Positions 1 through 8,788 of a stretch of DNA of 56,446 nt are shown piece after piece. The stretch comes from an uncultured Acetatifactor sp. (GTDB taxonomy: Bacteria > Bacillota > Clostridia > Lachnospirales > Lachnospiraceae). The DNA is taken from NCBI GenBank assembly GCA_910580225.1, contig CAJTXE010000023.1:16211-72656 (forward strand). The letters are read 5' to 3'. Within the stretch, counting starts at the first letter, position 1. Every line of letters starts with the position of its first letter. The notes beneath the pieces are model-generated. The model searched no databases. It saw only the letters and a program-made list of their open reading frames with translations, and was not told the origin of the DNA. A program made the translations under genes and the position numbers.

Positions 1-200
1 GTAATTCCTCTGGGGCACCTCTCCGGCTTCTGCTGGTTTATAGTTCCGCATCCGCCTGACGGCGCCCTTTCCAGCAGAGGATTTCCGGCCGCTTAATTCG
101 TGCGTCCGTAATTCCTCTGGGGCACCTCTCCGGCTTCTGCTGGTTTATAGTTCCGCATCCGCTGGTCTGTGCCCTTTTCAGCAGTGGATTTCCGGACGCC
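1..200. repeat. Two tandem copies of a 107-bp noncoding repeat
   Basis: The stretch beginning at base 1 starts again at base 108. The first 55 bases are identical in both copies, and the rest is similar (both contain CAGCAG, then GGATTTCCGG). Each unit carries CTGCTG followed 40-50 bases later by CAGCAG, so each could fold into a stem. The first copy may be cut by the window edge. I see no coding frame in it. It could be an intergenic repeat family of this genome or the tail of a structured RNA; I cannot decide. Confidence 0.75.
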
Positions 201-408
201 GCTCTCATTTCTATTTGATATCACAATCATATCATTTTAATTATTCAATTGCAAGCGATTTTTGAAAAAAGCGGATTATCTACTGGATAATTTATCTTGC
301 ATTTCGGATGTGGATATTTTATACTGAATAGAGCTTATCTAAAAAAAGAACCAAACTACAGTGACAGCCCTGACATAGAATCACAAATGAAAGAAGGGAG
401 TACAACAA
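201..408. other. Intergenic upstream region of the methyltransferase gene
   Basis: AT-rich noncoding stretch after the repeats. The only clear signal is a ribosome site, AAGAAGGGAG, about ten bases before the ATG at 409. A promoter probably lies in the A/T-rich part between 230 and 340, but no -35/-10 pair is convincing enough to name. Confidence 0.4.
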
Positions 409-1185
409 ATGGAAGAATGGAAAGCCGAAAACTACCGCGTCCAAAATAAAAAGGCCTGGGAATATTCCGCCTACGATTTCTGGATCAAACATTCCGGCTC
501 ACCTGCTGACTGCGCTAAAAGAATCATGGAACATCCTGTGGGAACCTTGAAAAAATATGCCGCCTATTTTGACCGCTATCAGGGCATCCGGGTAGCCAAC
601 ATCTGCGGTTCCTGCGGAAAAAAAGCAATTCCGCTGGCTCTTCTTGGCTCTGAGGTAACGGTCTTTGACATTTCAGAGGATAACCGCCGCTATGCCCTGG
701 AAGTGGCAGCGGCGGCAAATACAGAGATCTGCTATGAAGTGTGCGATGTTTTGGATATTAACTTGCGAAAATACGGCAATTTCTTCGATGTCGTATTTAT
801 GGAGGGCGGCATCCTTCACTACTTCCATGACATCGGTGACTTTATGCAGATGATGCACTCTCTGCTGAAACCGGGCGGCAAAATGATCTGCAGCGATTTC
901 CACCCCTTTACCAAAATCGCGGATATCCTCCATTTAGAGCAGCCCGCCATGGGATATTTTTCCTCGGAAGTCTTTGAAGGTGAGATGGCTCATGCACGCT
1001 TCCATGAAGAAGAAATCCGAAACAAAATGCCCAAATGCCTCTACCGCAAATATACAATCAGCGAAATTATCAACTCTGTCATAAACTGCGGCTTTCTACT
1101 GAAAAAATTCGACGAACACCCGGCCTGGGACAACGACAGAGTTCCCGGAGAATTCACCTTAGTGGCAGAAAAAGCAAAAGGATGA
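409..1185 (+). CDS. Class I SAM-dependent methyltransferase
   Basis: A 258-residue protein with a Rossmann-type methyltransferase domain. The SAM-binding motif I is VANICGSCGKKAIPLA (about residues 62-77), followed by the acidic end of strand 2 in VTVFDISEDN, and the motif-IV-like stretch DVVFMEGGILHYF. LLKPGGKMICSDFHPF is the usual post-IV loop and strand. The N terminus (WEYSAYDFW) resembles small-molecule methyltransferases of Firmicutes. The substrate cannot be told from sequence. The start is supported by AAGAAGGGAG upstream. It stands alone: the next gene is convergent, 54 bases away. Confidence 0.85.
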   Translation: MEEWKAENYRVQNKKAWEYSAYDFWIKHSGSPADCAKRIMEHPVGTLKKYAAYFDRYQGIRVANICGSCGKKAIPLALLGSEVTVFDISEDNRRYALEVAAAANTEICYEVCDVLDINLRKYGNFFDVVFMEGGILHYFHDIGDFMQMMHSLLKPGGKMICSDFHPFTKIADILHLEQPAMGYFSSEVFEGEMAHARFHEEEIRNKMPKCLYRKYTISEIINSVINCGFLLKKFDEHPAWDNDRVPGEFTLVAEKAKG

Positions 1186-1239
1186 AAGGAAGGAAATCAC
1201 TGCCCCTGATAAAAATTGCCTGCTGTCCGGAAGCTGCTA

Positions 1240-2310
1240 TCAGTACAGCAATGTCTCTATTTTTAGCCGCATTTGATGAAACCATTCCCGCTCTCTGCAG
1301 CTGTCAAAGCAGCCCTCCTCCAACCTGCCCTTCATGAAGCGCACAATCTGTTTACGATCCGTGGGAGCCGCCATTACATGCCAGTTTTTTACCAGTGGAT
1401 GGGACAAATCATGTGCTTCCACGGAAATGGATTTCTGTGCACATTCCAAGGCGCGGGTCAGCTCATATTTTACCGCAGCCTCATCCCTGCCAAGAGAAAG
1501 TTCGTCCTCCGCCGCGAAACAGTGCATCATGCACATCAAACGCAAATCCTCAAATCCCATATCATCTCCCGGATAAACCACTTCATAGAGCTTAATAACG
1601 GCTCTTTCAACTTCCTGTGCATAGGCAGTGCCGCCGGGTATGTCACTGTTGCCGCAAAGCCCCATGGCCATATAACACAATTGGTTTAAGAACCAGTAAT
1701 TCGCATAGCTGAAGACTTCCGTCAATTTCTTTCCATCCGTTAACACCTGCATCAATATCATCTCCTGGCAATGCATGATCCGTCCAGCTTTCCGTGCCCA
1801 GAGCTCTGCCATATGCCCGTCTCCGCATTCCCCATAAGTACGGGCAATCTGATCAATGGCCTGTCCCTTGTAGTAACTTCCGGCATCGCTGTTGCAGATT
1901 TCCGTCCCCAGTTCAATGATTTCCTTCTGATATTTTACCGCATCCGCATCAAAATAAGCGGACATCAGCATCTCTTTTACCTCTATGTTGTTTGGCATCT
2001 TATGACTTGCCTCCTGCCAGAGAGAAATCAGACCCTCCCGGCCGCCGTTGCGGTATTGCTCGCAGGCCCTGGCCTCGTAGGTCTGATATAATGCTCTCTC
2101 ATCAATCTTTTCTGCCTGCAGAAGCGCATCAATGGTGATACCAAAGAACCGTGCGATATCCGGCAGAAGCGTGATATCCGGATAGGTGTTGGAATTCTCC
2201 CATTTGCTGACTGCCTGAAATGATACATTCAGATACTGTGCCAGTTTCTCCTGTGAAACCCCCTTCTCTTTTCTTAAGCTTTTCAGTTTGTCCGCCAAGT
2301 TTATTTCCAT
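1240..2310 (-). CDS. XRE-family transcriptional regulator with long C-terminal helical domain
   Basis: A 356-residue protein. Residues about 1-65 form a clear Cro/C1-type helix-turn-helix (KLKSLRKEKGVSQEKLAQYL, then SFQAVSKWENSNTYPDI and DIARFFGITIDALL). The remaining ~290 residues look alpha-helical and TPR-like and have no recognised enzymatic motif; such tails in Firmicutes XRE proteins often sense a ligand or peptide (inference). The frame stays open to 2445, but the Met at 2310 is preferred because GGGAAAGGG precedes it and the HTH begins straight after it. It converges on the methyltransferase gene at 409-1185. Target genes are unknown. Confidence 0.8.
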   Translation of the reverse strand: MEINLADKLKSLRKEKGVSQEKLAQYLNVSFQAVSKWENSNTYPDITLLPDIARFFGITIDALLQAEKIDERALYQTYEARACEQYRNGGREGLISLWQEASHKMPNNIEVKEMLMSAYFDADAVKYQKEIIELGTEICNSDAGSYYKGQAIDQIARTYGECGDGHMAELWARKAGRIMHCQEMILMQVLTDGKKLTEVFSYANYWFLNQLCYMAMGLCGNSDIPGGTAYAQEVERAVIKLYEVVYPGDDMGFEDLRLMCMMHCFAAEDELSLGRDEAAVKYELTRALECAQKSISVEAHDLSHPLVKNWHVMAAPTDRKQIVRFMKGRLEEGCFDSCREREWFHQMRLKIETLLY

Positions 2311-2602
2311 ACATGCCCTTTCCCGTACGATTTTCCGATAGTATCCAGCGGTCTCCCACGCTGTTTTTCTATCCTGTCTTTTGCGTACGTTTTCCTGTAT
2401 TGCAGCTGCACTTAGATTGTAACGTAAGATGCCGATTCCCACCATAACCTGTTGTTTTAATTTTGATAGAACGACTCAACCGGCCGGGGAAATGACACAG
2501 CATCCTGAATCATTTCTTATTCTGCCATACAAGACTTATAAACTCGTAAAAACCCATGATATGGTATAACCGGGCGGATTCACACACTACTTCATCCTGC
2601 CG
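2311..2602. other. Intergenic region between the XRE regulator and the glucosidase
   Basis: Lies upstream of the XRE gene and downstream of the glucosidase, both on the minus strand. It should hold the XRE promoter. I see no strong hairpin with a U-tract and no small gene. Confidence 0.35.
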
Positions 2603-4264
2603 TCAGACGCCCCACTCTCTCCAGTACATCCTGGCCTCATAAGGGCGCAGAACCATTGTACAATCTCCCTCTCTGTAATTACTGATCAGCAGCTTCCCCG
2701 GGTCGCGAAATTCCTCCGATTTCAGAACTTCCGCTGAAATCTCTGCCTCTTTATCATAAAAATTACAGACCACAAGAAGCCGGGAATCGGCGTCCGTCCT
2801 GGTATAGGCAAAAATGTTCTCATCTTCTCCAAGCAGCATCCGGAATTCCCCGTCCGCAAATACAGCATATTCCTTCCGCAGCTGAATCAGACGCTGATAG
2901 CATTTGAAAACAGAAGTCTCATCCTCTGTCTGTGCCGCCGCGTTGATCTCCCTGTAATTGGGATTTATCTGGATCCAGGGAATCCCTTCTGTGAATCCCG
3001 CGTTTTTCCCTTCGTTCCACTGCATGGGAGTCCTGGCATTGTCCCGGCTTTTGGCATAGATGGAATCCATGATTTCCGCTTTGGAATATCCCTTCTCCAG
3101 ACGCTCCCGATACAGATTCAGCGTCTCAATATCCCGGTATTCCTCCAGACCATACCGCACATTCGTCATGCCCAGTTCCTCTCCCTGATAAATGTAGGGC
3201 GTCCCCTGCATTCCGTGCAGCAGAATCGCCAGCATTTTCGCAGATTCCACCCGGTATTTTCCGTCATTTCCCCACCTGGAAACGATTCTGGGCAGATCAT
3301 GATTGTTCCAGAAAAGGCTGTTCCATCCCTTTCCGCACAGCTGCGTCTGCCAGCGTCCGAAAACCTCCTTCAGCTTCAGAAACGGCAGCGGCGCCAGATC
3401 CCACTTTTCCTTTCCCGGTATCTGGTCCAGACAGATATGCTCAAACTGAAATACCATAGACAGTTCACTGTTGTCCGGATTACTGTATAATTTTGCAAGC
3501 TCCGTGGTGGCCCCCCAGGCCTCTCCCACCGTAACCAGATCCGCCTTCTGAAAAGTCTCCCTGCTCAATTCCCGCAGGTATTCGTGGAGTCTGGGTCCGT
3601 TGCAGGTAATCTTTTTGTCCGGCTCCTTGGCGATCTGGTCAATCACATCCAGCCGAAAACCTCCCACACCTTTCCCGATCCACCAGTTGATCATATCATA
3701 GATTTCCCGGCGCAGCTTTGGGTTCTCCCAGTTCAGATCCGGCTGCTTCACGGAAAACTGGTGAAAATAATACTGCCCCACCTCCGGCACCCATTCCCAG
3801 GCAGAACCCCCGAATGCCGCCCCCATATCGTTGGGGAGCTTTCCTTCCGTGCCGTCCCTCCAGACATAATAATCATGATAGGGATTCTCTCTGCTTTTTC
3901 TGGCCTCCCGGAACCAGAAATGCTCATCCGAGGAATGATTCAGCACCAGGTCCATAATGATGCGGATATGGTGTTTTTTCGCCTCTGCGATCAGTTCCTC
4001 CATATCCTGCAAAGTGCCGAACATAGGATCAATATCCTGGTAGTCTGAGATATCATAGCCGTTGTCATCCTGGGGTGAACGGCATACCGGCGACAACCAG
4101 ATAGCATCTATCCCCAGGTTCTCCAGATAATCCAGTTTTGAAATAATTCCCTGCAGGTCTCCTATGCCGTCCCCGTTGCTGTCCGCAAAACTACGGGGAT
4201 AAATCTGGTAGATTACAGCACTTTTCCACCATTTGTTTTGATTGATTCCTGTGAACTCTTTCAT
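2603..4264 (-). CDS. GH13 oligo-1,6-glucosidase / alpha-glucosidase
   Basis: A 553-residue cytoplasmic GH13 enzyme without a signal peptide, of the length typical for oligo-1,6-glucosidases (about 550-560). The N terminus WWKSAVIYQIYPRSFADSNG and DAIWLSPVCRSPQDDNGYD are standard. The catalytic trio is visible: nucleophile Asp in GFRLDVIDQIAKE, acid/base Glu in LVTVGEAWG, and the third acid in WNNHDLPR. GFRLDVID with no Val-to-Thr switch fits alpha-1,6-glucosidases acting on isomaltose-type oligosaccharides or sucrose isomers; exact specificity is uncertain. A GGGAG site precedes the ATG. It follows the radical SAM gene by 49 bases on the same strand, so it may be read through from that operon, though no functional link is evident. 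Confidence 0.9.
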   Translation of the reverse strand: MKEFTGINQNKWWKSAVIYQIYPRSFADSNGDGIGDLQGIISKLDYLENLGIDAIWLSPVCRSPQDDNGYDISDYQDIDPMFGTLQDMEELIAEAKKHHIRIIMDLVLNHSSDEHFWFREARKSRENPYHDYYVWRDGTEGKLPNDMGAAFGGSAWEWVPEVGQYYFHQFSVKQPDLNWENPKLRREIYDMINWWIGKGVGGFRLDVIDQIAKEPDKKITCNGPRLHEYLRELSRETFQKADLVTVGEAWGATTELAKLYSNPDNSELSMVFQFEHICLDQIPGKEKWDLAPLPFLKLKEVFGRWQTQLCGKGWNSLFWNNHDLPRIVSRWGNDGKYRVESAKMLAILLHGMQGTPYIYQGEELGMTNVRYGLEEYRDIETLNLYRERLEKGYSKAEIMDSIYAKSRDNARTPMQWNEGKNAGFTEGIPWIQINPNYREINAAAQTEDETSVFKCYQRLIQLRKEYAVFADGEFRMLLGEDENIFAYTRTDADSRLLVVCNFYDKEAEISAEVLKSEEFRDPGKLLISNYREGDCTMVLRPYEARMYWREWGV

Positions 4265-4313
4265 CTATTTTCGTCTCCCTTCCTTATATGACAGTACTGT
4301 CAAATCAGCTCAA

Positions 4314-5357
4314 TTACAATTGAAACATTCCATCAGAGACATCTCTTTCCCACTCTGCCGGAATCCGGAAAATCGGATATTCTCCGAAAAACTGTCTCCC
4401 TGCAAAATCTGTTCTTCCGCCGTAGGCAAGATAACAGCTGCACCTCTTTTTGCCGCACAGAGATTGGAAAATTTCCTCCTCACTCCCCTCGTACCAGTTC
4501 ACTGTTTTTGCTTTGCTGATATTACAGGCATGAATCTTGCCGTCTGCCTCCACAAAACATCTCTCCCTGCACATGGCCGCATCGGCGGCAGGATTGTTCA
4601 GTTCCTGCCCAAAAAAGGGATCTGTCTCCGAAAAAGCCCTTTTCTCCTCCTCAGTATAATTCCGTCCCAGTCCGTCCATTTTATTAATCCACAGATAGAT
4701 ATCCGGGGAGAGTTTTTCCCGCAGTTTTACAATCAGAGGAATATTTCGGGGTACTCCCACCGCTCCCGCACACAGATTGACCCCACACGCAGTCAGCTTA
4801 TGACATTGATCGACAAACACATCCACGTCTGTCATCTCAGGGTGAAAGGTTGCCCAGATACAGAGTTTTTGCCGATTTCGGTTTTTCTGCTCTCCGGCTC
4901 GGCTTCTGCTGCTTTCCTGTCCCTGCACTTCCTGCCCTCTCTCTGTCTGACCGCTGCTTTTCTTTTTTCCTTCCTCCTGCTTTCCTCCGGCGCCTTTTTC
5001 AATCCCTTCTTCCCATACTTCGCCGTTTTGAAGATCAAATACCTTCAGACACTCCTCCACGGGAAAACTTAAGTTCGTCTGGATACCCACCCGGTCAATC
5101 CCGGAAATCCCCGCGAGCCTCCCCAGGCCTTCCCAATACCATTTATGGATCGATGCTTCCCCGTAGGGTACGACAAAGACAGCCCCAATACGGAACTCCT
5201 CGGCTCTCTTCTCCATACTGTCACAGAACCGCCGAAACTGCTGCCTGTCCTTCTCCAGCTCAAAGCCAAGTGCTTTATGCCGGGAAAAAGGACAGTAAGA
5301 ACAGCGGTAATTACAGCTTTTCAGGCTCCCCCTGTATGAAATCGTTTTCTTTCCCAT
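4314..5357 (-). CDS. STM4011-family radical SAM protein
   Basis: A 347-residue radical SAM enzyme. The [4Fe-4S]/SAM motif is Cys15-x3-Cys19-x2-Cys22 in SLKSCNYRCSYCPFSRHKAL, very near the N terminus, as is typical of the STM4011 family. More cysteines occur near the C terminus (ERCFVEADGKIHACN and KKRCSCYLAYGG), which may bind an auxiliary cluster (inference). Residues about 112-163 are a charged low-complexity stretch rich in K, E, Q, G, S and R that separates two conserved parts and looks like an insertion. The start overlaps the end of the STM4012 gene by 47 bases, a sign of tight coupling. It is the last gene of the five-gene set. Reaction and substrate are unknown. Confidence 0.85.
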   Translation of the reverse strand: MGKKTISYRGSLKSCNYRCSYCPFSRHKALGFELEKDRQQFRRFCDSMEKRAEEFRIGAVFVVPYGEASIHKWYWEGLGRLAGISGIDRVGIQTNLSFPVEECLKVFDLQNGEVWEEGIEKGAGGKQEEGKKKSSGQTERGQEVQGQESSRSRAGEQKNRNRQKLCIWATFHPEMTDVDVFVDQCHKLTACGVNLCAGAVGVPRNIPLIVKLREKLSPDIYLWINKMDGLGRNYTEEEKRAFSETDPFFGQELNNPAADAAMCRERCFVEADGKIHACNISKAKTVNWYEGSEEEIFQSLCGKKRCSCYLAYGGRTDFAGRQFFGEYPIFRIPAEWERDVSDGMFQL

Positions 5358-6711
5358 AAATCCGCTCCCACTCCAGCATTCTCTCTTTCACATCCCCCGA
5401 AATCAACATGGGTCCGATGTAATCTGAAAGACCCAGGCCCTCCTGGGTAAGGCACAGAAAAACACCTTTATCCTCCACCCACCCCTGTTCCGTCCATTCC
5501 TTCAGAATCGGAAAATCCTCCGTCACCTCCCTGCCGAAGCGATTGCGGTATATCCGCCGTGGAATCCCGGGATAAATCAGCAGATGTCTGATCACATACC
5601 TTCTCTTAAGTTCCTCGTCGGAAAGCAGAATTCCGTTGGTAACTGACAGAAAATCCTGCCTTTTCAAATATGCCCCAATTTCTTCCATCACTCCCTGCCT
5701 GGTTGTACGGTAAGGCGTACAGGTGTGAAGCCGCCCCAGATAGCTTCTTCCGCCGCATCCCAAAGCCAATGAGCCGGTGAAACCGCACTCCTGAAATCCG
5801 GCTCGTTCTTCCGAAAAATAATTCCTCCAGTTCCCCTGATCTGCCTGTGCCCGAAATTCCGTATCTAAAGGATTAACCTCTTTTCCTCTCACAAAGCGCC
5901 TCATGGAAACCTGAACATATCCCTGCTCTTTTAAATATGCCATACCATTCTGATATAACATATAAGTATGATCGGAATCCAACAGCGTACCTTTCCCGCA
6001 TCTTTCCAGACCCACGCCATGCTTAATATAGAGAGGATAGAGAAATATCTCCTCCGGCATAAAGGAAACCGCCGTTTTCAGGGTTCTGACAAGACTTTCC
6101 GCCGTCTGCCCCGGCAATCCGTAAATAAAATCAAAGTTCACGCATGCAAAACCGGTATTCGCCAGAAGTTCTGCCGCTTCACGGGCTTTTCCCGCATCAT
6201 GGCTCCTGCCCAGCCACGCCAGCTCCTCTTCGTCAAAACTCTGAATTCCCATGCTGACTCTTGTGACGCCAAGCTCCTTCAGCAGCCGTGCCTTCCGTTG
6301 ATCCGTCTGTTTCGGCGCCGTTTCTATGATAATACCGCAATCTTTTTTCAGCGGCATACAGGACCTGACTTCCCCAAACATCCGCTCCAACTGCCCCTCA
6401 TCCAAAAGCAGCGGAGTCCCTCCTCCTATGGTAAAGTCTGAAAATATTGTGCTTTCCGGCAGAATCTGCCTACATTGCTCCATCTGCCGGGACAGCCCCT
6501 TCAGATAGGCCTCCATCACTTCCCTGCCACAGCCTGCAACGGAAAACAGGTTGCAGTAACCGCATTTGCTCTCACAAAAGGGAACATGAAGATACAGGCC
6601 ATGCCCTTCCCCTTCCAGATTCTCCCTGTAATCTCTTAAAGAAACATTCTGCAGCGGCCTGTATGCCGTCTTATGAGGATAGCTATACATATACTGGACA
6701 TATCTGTTCAT
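5311..6711 (-). CDS. STM4012-family radical SAM protein (HemN-like)
   Basis: A 466-residue protein related to the HemN/HemW group. Cys46-x3-Cys50-x2-Cys53 (PFCESKCGYCNLFS) binds the catalytic cluster. FTIGGGTPLLL is the glycine-rich SAM motif and GVTRVSMGIQSFDEEEL the usual central stretch of HemN-like enzymes. The N terminus YSYPHKTAYRPL is characteristic of the STM4012 family and unlike true coproporphyrinogen dehydrogenases. A good site (AAGGGGAC) precedes the ATG. It lies 68 bases after the STM4013 gene and overlaps the STM4011 gene. Automatic labels as a haem-biosynthesis enzyme would probably be wrong, since no other haem gene is nearby. Its substrate is unknown. Confidence 0.87.
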   Translation of the reverse strand: MNRYVQYMYSYPHKTAYRPLQNVSLRDYRENLEGEGHGLYLHVPFCESKCGYCNLFSVAGCGREVMEAYLKGLSRQMEQCRQILPESTIFSDFTIGGGTPLLLDEGQLERMFGEVRSCMPLKKDCGIIIETAPKQTDQRKARLLKELGVTRVSMGIQSFDEEELAWLGRSHDAGKAREAAELLANTGFACVNFDFIYGLPGQTAESLVRTLKTAVSFMPEEIFLYPLYIKHGVGLERCGKGTLLDSDHTYMLYQNGMAYLKEQGYVQVSMRRFVRGKEVNPLDTEFRAQADQGNWRNYFSEERAGFQECGFTGSLALGCGGRSYLGRLHTCTPYRTTRQGVMEEIGAYLKRQDFLSVTNGILLSDEELKRRYVIRHLLIYPGIPRRIYRNRFGREVTEDFPILKEWTEQGWVEDKGVFLCLTQEGLGLSDYIGPMLISGDVKERMLEWERIYGKENDFIQGEPEKL

Positions 6712-6779
6712 GAAAGTCCCCTTCCGAAAATATTTCTGTTCTTCCTGAAACTACCCTTCCGAAGACAATGTTCTTCTCT

Positions 6780-7658
6780 TCACAGGAAAAAGTGCTTATA
6801 GGGCACCGTCCCCACCAACGGATGGTTCACACCGTGAAACACATAGCCGTCTTCCCCATAGCAGGTGCCATGATCGGAAAAACACACTACAAAGGTCTCG
6901 CCCCTTTTGTCCTTCCAACTGTCAAACAGCCGTCCCAGCTGGCTATCCACATAGCGCAGCGCTGCTCTGTGGGTCTCCAGGCTGTCGTTTTTTGCCTTTC
7001 TCCCCACTTCCTTCTCCCCCTCTTCCAGATAGAAATAATTGGGATAATGGATGGCACAGACATTTAAATATAGAAAAATCTTTCTGGGATCCCTATTCTG
7101 TTCCAGCTGTTTTAAGATAAAATCTACCTGGTTCCCCGTGCTCTCCTTCACCGGGCAGGAAAAAGAGGGGTTCCAGTAACTTTTCTCGAAAAAGGAAGGA
7201 AACACCTTTCCCATGGCAGAGCGTTTGTCAAAAAAAGCCACCCCGCCTACGCACCAGGTATCATATCCATCCCCATGAAGCCCCTCCACCAGATTACTGG
7301 CATCAAACCCATAGGCGCCTTTGGGAATCGCCTTTCCCATTCCCATACTTCTGGGAAAGAATAACATCTCCTGTTCCGCAATGCTCCTGGCCTCATCCTT
7401 AGACGGCAGAAAACCCGAGAAAACAGCGTGATGAGAAGGATAGGTAAAATTTCCCGGCGCCTGCCTTTTCTCCCATGCCCCATATCGGTTCAAAACCGGG
7501 GTTCCTCCGCCTTTCTCCTCCGCAACAGCGGCATCGTACCGCAGCGTATCCAGGCAGATAAATAAAATATCGCACTTGCCCACCACCTGCTCCATATCAA
7601 CAGAGCATTTCTTTTCATCCATACTGGCTCGAAATGCCGAAAAAGGTACCTCGCTCAT
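6780..7658 (-). CDS. STM4013/SEN3800-family hydrolase, alkaline phosphatase superfamily
   Basis: A 292-residue protein with the sulfatase/alkaline-phosphatase fold. DILFICLDTLRYDAA provides the first metal-binding Asp, TYPSHHAVFSGFLP contains the nucleophile region (Thr/Ser), and FSDHGTCYG plus VFHGVNH supply the later Asp/His metal ligands. No signal peptide is present, so it acts in the cytoplasm. The frame is open to 7709, but the Met at 7658 has an excellent GGGAGG site, so I start there. It is the third gene of the set, 83 bases after the STM4014 gene. A phosphate, phosphonate or sulfate ester in the same pathway is a reasonable guess for its substrate. Confidence 0.87.
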   Translation of the reverse strand: MSEVPFSAFRASMDEKKCSVDMEQVVGKCDILFICLDTLRYDAAVAEEKGGGTPVLNRYGAWEKRQAPGNFTYPSHHAVFSGFLPSKDEARSIAEQEMLFFPRSMGMGKAIPKGAYGFDASNLVEGLHGDGYDTWCVGGVAFFDKRSAMGKVFPSFFEKSYWNPSFSCPVKESTGNQVDFILKQLEQNRDPRKIFLYLNVCAIHYPNYFYLEEGEKEVGRKAKNDSLETHRAALRYVDSQLGRLFDSWKDKRGETFVVCFSDHGTCYGEDGYVFHGVNHPLVGTVPYKHFFL

Positions 7659-7741
7659 AGTTTTCCTCCCTGCCTTCACCCAGATGCCTTTCCTGGGACT
7701 GGTCACCATGTTTTGTTATATCCATATCCTCTGTTTGTCTT

Positions 7742-8788
7742 CTACACACACTGCTTATTCCCCAACATATCTGACAGTATCTGAATTTGCCTCCTGTAGA
7801 TCCGGTTCTCCCCATACACATCCCTGTGGAGCAGATCTCCCTGGGCATTCAGCTCGATAATCCGCGGCTTCAGACTTCCCTGCTCCAACAATACATCCAT
7901 GCCGATGCTTTTCAGGCCGGGATAGCATTCTGCGGCCCTGGTGCAGATATCCCCAATCCGCTCCGCCATGCCCTTCTCCAGATGCAGATCCCCATATTCC
8001 ATGGAGTGGTTGTTGAGATGCAGATTGGTGATGGGGCCCTTGGACAGCCTGGGCAGGATATAATCGATTCGCCCTTCCTGTACCACCACCCGCAGATCAT
8101 AACAGTATCCCTGAAAGGAAGCCTTCCCGTACCACCGCTCCACAACACAGTCCAACTTTAAGAGACTGTCCAAAAAGACAGCCCCCTTCTTTCCCTCCAA
8201 ACGGTACATCCGCTTTGTATTGAAAATATGACCATCTTCCAGGGCAGCGCAGGTATACAGCGCAATCCTTCCGCTTCCCGGCGCAAACCGCAGCGCGGCC
8301 ACACCTGCCGCACCCGCTCCTTTCACCGGTTTCACAAACACCTGGCTGACCCTGCGCTCTTTCATATAAGTAAGCAGCTCTTCCCCACAGGAAAACCGTT
8401 TCTCATACATCTGTGTTGTCGGAACGTTATTGCGGATTAATTTCCCCTTGCATCTGCCCTTATCCAGAACTTCCGCGATTTCCAGGGGATGATTCAGAAA
8501 GCCGCCTGCGGGAAGGTCCGAAAGCCTGCGGAGCCATTCCCCGTACCGGTCCGTCAGCCCCGCCAAATCCTCCAGCCGGCTGCTCTCCCATTCCGGCGCG
8601 TCGATTTTAACCACATACTGCTCCGGGTTCTCCACGCCGAAACCTGTGCCCTGTTCTGTCGGCTCTCCGGAACGCCAGATCTCCTTCCAGTCCAGAAAAT
8701 CCACCGGAATTCCTGCCTCCCCAGCCGCCTGCTCAAAGTAAAGCTTCCGTTTACTCCCCGCCGTACCCACCAGCAGAATCCGGCTCAT
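7742..8788 (-). CDS. STM4014-family ATP-grasp protein
   Basis: A 348-residue protein. RILLVGTAGSKRKLYF begins the N-terminal alpha/beta domain; QVFVKPVKGAGAAGVAALRF is the ATP-grasp nucleotide-binding lysine/glycine loop, CYDLRVVVQEGRIDYILPRLS the central strand pair, and RIIELNAQGDLLH the Mg2+-binding Glu/Asn motif. ATP-grasp enzymes join a carboxylate to an amine or thiol through an acyl phosphate. The start at 8788 is chosen because it forms a 4-base ATGA overlap with the stop of STM4015 (8785), a classic translational coupling; the frame extends further upstream without a better site. Partner molecule unknown. Confidence 0.87.
   Translation of the reverse strand: MSRILLVGTAGSKRKLYFEQAAGEAGIPVDFLDWKEIWRSGEPTEQGTGFGVENPEQYVVKIDAPEWESSRLEDLAGLTDRYGEWLRRLSDLPAGGFLNHPLEIAEVLDKGRCKGKLIRNNVPTTQMYEKRFSCGEELLTYMKERRVSQVFVKPVKGAGAAGVAALRFAPGSGRIALYTCAALEDGHIFNTKRMYRLEGKKGAVFLDSLLKLDCVVERWYGKASFQGYCYDLRVVVQEGRIDYILPRLSKGPITNLHLNNHSMEYGDLHLEKGMAERIGDICTRAAECYPGLKSIGMDVLLEQGSLKPRIIELNAQGDLLHRDVYGENRIYRRQIQILSDMLGNKQCV

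Noticed and set aside
5311..6711. Oxygen-independent coproporphyrinogen oxidase (HemN)
   Set aside because: The CxxxCxxC core is shared, but the N terminus and the surrounding genes fit the STM4012 family, and no haem pathway gene is near.
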